A DNA stretch of 7,523 nucleotides from JBBIOI01 sp037443425 (GTDB taxonomy: Bacteria; Desulfobacterota; BSN033; UBA1163). Position numbers and translations under genes: made by a program. Positions 4,797 to 7,523 of the stretch are shown here, in pieces; position 1 is the stretch's first letter; each line of letters starts with the position of its first letter. The DNA is taken from positions 1 through 7,523 of the forward strand of contig JBBIOI010000146.1 in assembly GCA_037443425.1 (NCBI GenBank), written 5' to 3'. A model generated the notes under the pieces. It saw only the letters and a program-made list of their open reading frames with translations. It was not told where the DNA came from and made no database searches.

Positions 4797-5792
4797 TTAA
4801 TCAAAATGTATCTCAATGCTTGTGGGTGGCTTGGGATTTTTAACTATTTTATCTTTAAAAGTTTCCCTTAATAAACCAATAAGTTTCCTCCATTTCTCTG
4901 GTTCTTGCAAAATATCTCCTATTCTTTTTCTTTCATTTCCCACCCCATTATCCTCGTACCATTTAGTAATTATCTCAATGAATCTTGGTACATCATCATC
5001 AGAGATAAATTCTGCTATTTTATGACCAACCAGGGGATGTCTTCCATGTTTTCCTCCAATCCTCACGATCCAACCCTTCATATCCTCTTGCCAGCTATCA
5101 GTTGGACATGAGCGAATACAGTCACCACAGAATAGACATTTATCTGGATGGAATATTGGTTTACCTGTATTGGTGTCACTTTCTATGGCTCCTTCCTTAC
5201 AGGCCTTTGAACATATACGACAGCCTATACAACTTTGTTCATCCCACTTTGGTTTAACAGCACCCTGAAAACCGAGATCATTTTCACTTGTCCTTGCACA
5301 ATCAATCGGACAGCCGGAAAAAGATATCTTAAATTTATGTGGAAGGTTTTTGCCAAAAAAATTATTATCAACAATTTTTGCCATCTTCTGGGTATCCATA
5401 ATCCCATTAGGATTGTATTCACATCCAGAGCATGCAGTAGGTACCCTTATCCTTGGACCACATGATGCTATTTTTTGATCCCTCTCTTCTAATTCCTGAT
5501 AAATTGCTTTGAAATTCCGATAGTCTACATAAGGAAGTTCAATGGATTGTCTGAAAGATAAATGAATATAGTCTCCAGCATACTTTTTTGCTACCTCGAT
5601 AATCTTTTCTAATTTGGATAGAGGAACCCTTCCTCCCGGACAGCGTAGCCTCACTGTAAACATATCTTTCTGCTTCTGTTTAATTAATCCACCAGACCTA
5701 AGGGTATCAAAATCTATTAGCCCTTTTTTCCCTTCTATTTCAGTCTCAATAACTATCTTATTTGACTTATCTTCTATGAATTTATCTACCAT
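4797..5792 (-). CDS. Siroheme sulfite (nitrite/sulfite) reductase with two [4Fe-4S] ferredoxin clusters
   Basis: This 331-residue enzyme probably reduces sulfite to sulfide with six electrons. An N-terminal half-domain has FTVRLRCPGGRVPLSKL (Arg50) and LSFRQSIELPY (Arg81), the siroheme carboxylate-binding arginines. The siroheme/[4Fe-4S] domain has CGPRIRVPTAC-SG-C (111, 121, 124), then HKFKISFSGC161-PID-C165, with Lys153 and Lys155. A ferredoxin insert follows with CIGCRICSKAC (188-198) and CLFCGDCIRSCP (219-229). The layout resembles AsrC or small assimilatory and Dsr-like proteins. The usual C-x5-C of the coupled cluster is replaced by C-x2-C, with Asn127 at the expected second position. 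The AGGAGG lies inside the end of the TusA gene, and the ATG follows that stop by 3 bases, indicating translational coupling. Nitrite as substrate is possible, but the TusA and MoeB-like partners favour sulfite. Confidence 0.85.
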   Translation of the reverse strand: MVDKFIEDKSNKIVIETEIEGKKGLIDFDTLRSGGLIKQKQKDMFTVRLRCPGGRVPLSKLEKIIEVAKKYAGDYIHLSFRQSIELPYVDYRNFKAIYQELEERDQKIASCGPRIRVPTACSGCEYNPNGIMDTQKMAKIVDNNFFGKNLPHKFKISFSGCPIDCARTSENDLGFQGAVKPKWDEQSCIGCRICSKACKEGAIESDTNTGKPIFHPDKCLFCGDCIRSCPTDSWQEDMKGWIVRIGGKHGRHPLVGHKIAEFISDDDVPRFIEIITKWYEDNGVGNERKRIGDILQEPEKWRKLIGLLRETFKDKIVKNPKPPTSIEIHFD

Positions 5793-5795
5793 CTT

Positions 5796-6041
5796 TTAAC
5801 CCTCCTTTTTAATAACTACCCTGAAACATCCATCCTCTAATCTTTCGACTTTTATAATCTTATGTCCTTCCTCCTTGATGGAACGAGGGACGTTTTGTAT
5901 TGGTTCGCCATCATCCAAAACTACTTCTAAGATTTGACCCCAATCCATCTCTTCGAGTGCCAATTTAATTCTCACAAAATTGATTGGGCATACTACTCCT
6001 CTTAAATCTAGTTGTCTATCAATATTTTTAATCTCTTCCAA
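5796..6041 (-). CDS. TusA/SirA-family sulfur carrier protein
   Basis: This 81-residue protein is expected to carry sulfur as a persulfide on one cysteine. The signature is LDLRGVVC18-PINFVRIKLALEEM, followed by GQILEVVLDDGEPIQNVPRSIKEEGHKI, the TusA two-layer fold. The motif is CPIN instead of the CPxP found in Escherichia coli TusA; the active Cys18 is kept. Such variants occur in family members near sulfite reductases. The start is a TTG at 6041, chosen because AAGGAG lies 7 bases upstream and the frame has no suitable ATG nearby; the protein then begins MEEIKNIDRQLDLRG at normal family length. It starts 26 bp after the transporter gene and overlaps the ribosome site of the sulfite reductase. 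It may receive sulfide or persulfide from that enzyme or feed the MoeB-activated carrier, which is inference. Confidence 0.87.
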   Translation of the reverse strand: MEEIKNIDRQLDLRGVVCPINFVRIKLALEEMDWGQILEVVLDDGEPIQNVPRSIKEEGHKIIKVERLEDGCFRVVIKKEG

Positions 6042-6067
6042 AATATTCTCCTTTCTAAGGATATATC

Positions 6068-7348
6068 TTATCTGATCTGTGGTATCGGGAAAATAAATCC
6101 ACCAAATAGAATTAACGAAAGTATTAGTGTCCAGATGACATTAAATGCCTGTGCACCTATAAAGGCAATGGCCGGTCGACCATTCCCCATCGAATAAAGA
6201 TCTATAAAACGCGTTTCAAGCCCTATTGATGTAAAGGCCAAGGCGAACCAGGCTGTCCTCAATCCACTAAGTATACCCTTAGTTTCTTTGACAAGCTTTG
6301 GATCAAGAAAAAATGAGAAAATAATAGAAGCAATTAGAAACCCAAGAACAAACTTTGGAAATCTTTCCCATATCACCCAAATGCTTGGGCTATTGCTTTG
6401 CTGGTTACCTTTTCTCATTGTCCACCAGATAGAAAGAATAAGTGCAGTTATACCGATAAGGACATTTTGAGAGAATTTCACAATTGTTCCCACCTTCATA
6501 GCCTTCTCACTTATAAGTGCACCTGCTGCAACAACTGAACCTGTAGTGTCGAGTGTTCCTCCAAGCCAGGCACCAGCAACAATATCAGGAATATTAAATA
6601 TCTTAGCAATCCATGGTTCTAAAACCATCATTGGAACAGCCACTATCAATACAAGTGAAATAGTATATGAAAGCTTTTTCTTATCGCCATTAATTGCACC
6701 ACATGCTGCAATAGCTGCGGAAACACCACAGATAGAGACTCCTGTAGCAAGCATAGCAGAAAGTTCATCATCCACCTTAAGTTTCCTGGCAAACCAGAAA
6801 CAGGCATACCAGACAATGAATACAACCAATAATGCCTGAATAATCCCTATTACTCCTGCCTGTATGATTTCAAAAAAAAGAATCCCTGTCCCAAGTATAA
6901 CAAGACCAGTTTTTATATAATATTCTGTTCTGACTGCTTCTTTAAGCCAGGCTGGTACACCAAAAATATTGCTAATAAATAGACCGATCAATAGGGCAAA
7001 GATTACATATTCTAAACCCCAGTAATTGACGGTACTGTTTCCAGCAATTAATTGGGAAAGCCATGAAAGTGAGTAAACAACTGGAAAACCTATCATAAAT
7101 CTACCAATTTTTCCCTCCATCACAAAAATCCCACCTGAAGAAAAGATAAGAATTATTAATCCAATATATATCGATTTAAGAATATTATCGGTTGAAAATA
7201 TCTTATTTATTAGAACTGTTGATGATGTCCATTTAAATACTGGCAGCTCAGGCCGAAAGCCTAAAAGTACTATTATAATTAAGACAAAACCTATCCATAC
7301 TGTTAACCAATCTTCTGATTTAAAAAGATTTTTTATCCATCTCTTCAT
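6068..7348 (-). CDS. YeiH-family membrane transporter (putative sulfate/sulfite exporter family)
   Basis: This 426-residue polytopic membrane protein has about ten to twelve hydrophobic segments. Family landmarks are LATGVSICGVSAAIAACGAI (about 200-219), WLGGTLDTTGSVVAAGAL (about 261-278) and FTSIGLETRF (372-381), which match the YeiH/Cons_hypoth698 family, often labelled 'putative sulfate exporter'. It is longer than Escherichia coli YeiH (about 350), with an N-terminal extension of roughly one to two helices. The substrate has not been firmly shown for the family; export or import of sulfite, sulfate or an organosulfonate breakdown product fits the neighbours. The ATG at 7348 is preceded by GAGGAGG. 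It is the first gene of the four-gene sulfur operon and lies only about 30 bp downstream of a strong terminator-like hairpin. Confidence 0.84.
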   Translation of the reverse strand: MKRWIKNLFKSEDWLTVWIGFVLIIIVLLGFRPELPVFKWTSSTVLINKIFSTDNILKSIYIGLIILIFSSGGIFVMEGKIGRFMIGFPVVYSLSWLSQLIAGNSTVNYWGLEYVIFALLIGLFISNIFGVPAWLKEAVRTEYYIKTGLVILGTGILFFEIIQAGVIGIIQALLVVFIVWYACFWFARKLKVDDELSAMLATGVSICGVSAAIAACGAINGDKKKLSYTISLVLIVAVPMMVLEPWIAKIFNIPDIVAGAWLGGTLDTTGSVVAAGALISEKAMKVGTIVKFSQNVLIGITALILSIWWTMRKGNQQSNSPSIWVIWERFPKFVLGFLIASIIFSFFLDPKLVKETKGILSGLRTAWFALAFTSIGLETRFIDLYSMGNGRPAIAFIGAQAFNVIWTLILSLILFGGFIFPIPQIR

Positions 7349-7372
7349 ATCCTTACCTCCTCAAATAATTTT

Positions 7373-7413
7373 AAAAAAAGAGGCTAAAAAGATATTTTTA
7401 TCTTTTTAGCCTC
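7373..7413 (-). terminator. Intrinsic terminator or leader attenuator upstream of yeiH
   Basis: On the minus strand a perfect 15-bp stem (7413-7399 with 7394-7380) closed by a 4-nt loop is followed by seven T residues (7379-7373). The GC-rich base of the stem is GAGGC/GCCTC. This is a textbook rho-independent terminator. It ends only about 25 bp before the yeiH ATG, leaving little room for a promoter between them. It either terminates the upstream gene with some read-through, or attenuates the sulfur operon. Confidence 0.82.
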
Positions 7414-7439
7414 CAGTTGTCTGGTCAGCATAAAGAATT

Positions 7440-7469
7440 TTATTAAATAGAGTTTTATTTAGGCATCAA
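7440..7469 (-). promoter_or_regulatory. Candidate promoter upstream of the yeiH leader hairpin
   Basis: On the minus strand TTGATG (7469-7464) is followed after 16-18 bp by overlapping -10-like hexamers, TTTAAT (7447-7442) or TAATAA (7445-7440). A transcript from here would begin near 7434 and contain the 7413-7380 hairpin in its leader. The DNA is AT-rich, so chance matches are likely and confidence is low. Confidence 0.3.
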
Positions 7470-7475
7470 CTTAAA

Positions 7476-7523
7476 TTAACCTCCGCTAAAGATTTTTGTA
7501 AATTTCTCTTTTTCGAGTCGTAT
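7476..7523 (-). CDS. C-terminal 15 codons of an upstream gene ending in Gly-Gly (candidate ubiquitin-like sulfur carrier)
   Basis: From the window edge a minus-strand frame reads IRLEKEKFTKIFSGG and then TAA at 7478-7476. A terminal Gly-Gly is the hallmark of ThiS/MoaD-type sulfur carriers, the substrates of the MoeB-like enzyme encoded downstream. The intrinsic terminator begins about 60 bp later, as expected after a gene. The evidence is thin: only 15 codons are visible, another frame (ending EVNLS) is also open from the edge to a stop at about 7467, and the segment lacks the hydrophobic pattern usual just before the Gly-Gly. Confidence 0.33.
   Translation of the reverse strand: MRLEKEKFTKIFSGG

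Noticed and set aside
4816..5799. Several open frames on both strands inside the sulfite reductase gene
   Set aside because: They conflict with a reading frame that shows all expected siroheme and ferredoxin cysteines.
6012..6839. Plus-strand open frames opposite the tusA and yeiH genes
   Set aside because: They are antisense to well-supported coding sequences and have no supporting signals.

Overview
This is an AT-rich bacterial window made of two functional blocks that converge on a short intergenic region near positions 3711-3939. The gene content suggests an anaerobic or facultative sulfur- and nitrogen-oxide-metabolising bacterium, such as a Nitrospirota or Desulfobacterota-like lineage. 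That placement is inference from gene content and base composition, because no taxonomic marker is present.

Block 1 (1-3710) looks like a nitric-oxide response locus. On the minus strand are norC (411-1106), encoding an unusual two-heme NorC, and the 5' part of norB (1-366, running off the window). On the plus strand a Crp/FNR-superfamily regulator resembling DNR (1361-2050) is followed by five small genes: a YgbA-type 'nitrous oxide-stimulated promoter' family protein, a 49-residue cysteine-rich protein, a four-helix membrane protein resembling the heme-b end of NorB, a DUF1858/hybrid-cluster-associated CxxC protein, and a cupin. Three FNR/DNR-type operators were found by eye: before norC (TTGACTTAAGTCAA, 1177-1190), before the ygbA-like gene (TTGACTTAAATCAA, 2072-2085), and across the ygbA-like stop codon (TTGATTTAAGTCAA, 2497-2510). 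In each the dyad centre lies 29.5 bp from the first base of a TANNNT/TATAAA -10 hexamer, which is class II activator geometry. The regulator carries the E-x-x-S-R recognition-helix motif expected to read TTGA half-sites. The simplest model is that this regulator senses NO or low oxygen and turns on NO reductase plus the small-protein cassette.

Block 2 (3940-7523) is a minus-strand sulfur operon read in the order yeiH-like transporter (7348-6068), TusA-like sulfur carrier (6041-5796), a compact siroheme sulfite reductase with two ferredoxin clusters (5792-4797) and a MoeB/HesA/ThiF-type adenylyltransferase (4746-3940). The spacing is 26, 3 and 50 bp. A strong intrinsic terminator hairpin (7373-7413) sits just upstream of yeiH. 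Beyond it, at the window edge, a reading frame ends in Gly-Gly-stop, which could be the C-terminus of the ubiquitin-like sulfur carrier that the adenylyltransferase would need. Together these suggest reduction of sulfite to sulfide and its loading onto a protein carrier, for cysteine/homocysteine or cofactor synthesis.

Intergenic regions: 1113-1360 holds the norC promoter palindrome, a small dispersed-repeat-like element with overlapping hairpins, and a candidate promoter for the regulator. Region 3711-3939 holds a REP/MITE-like element and no gene. No tRNA, rRNA, CRISPR array, transposase or phage gene was seen.
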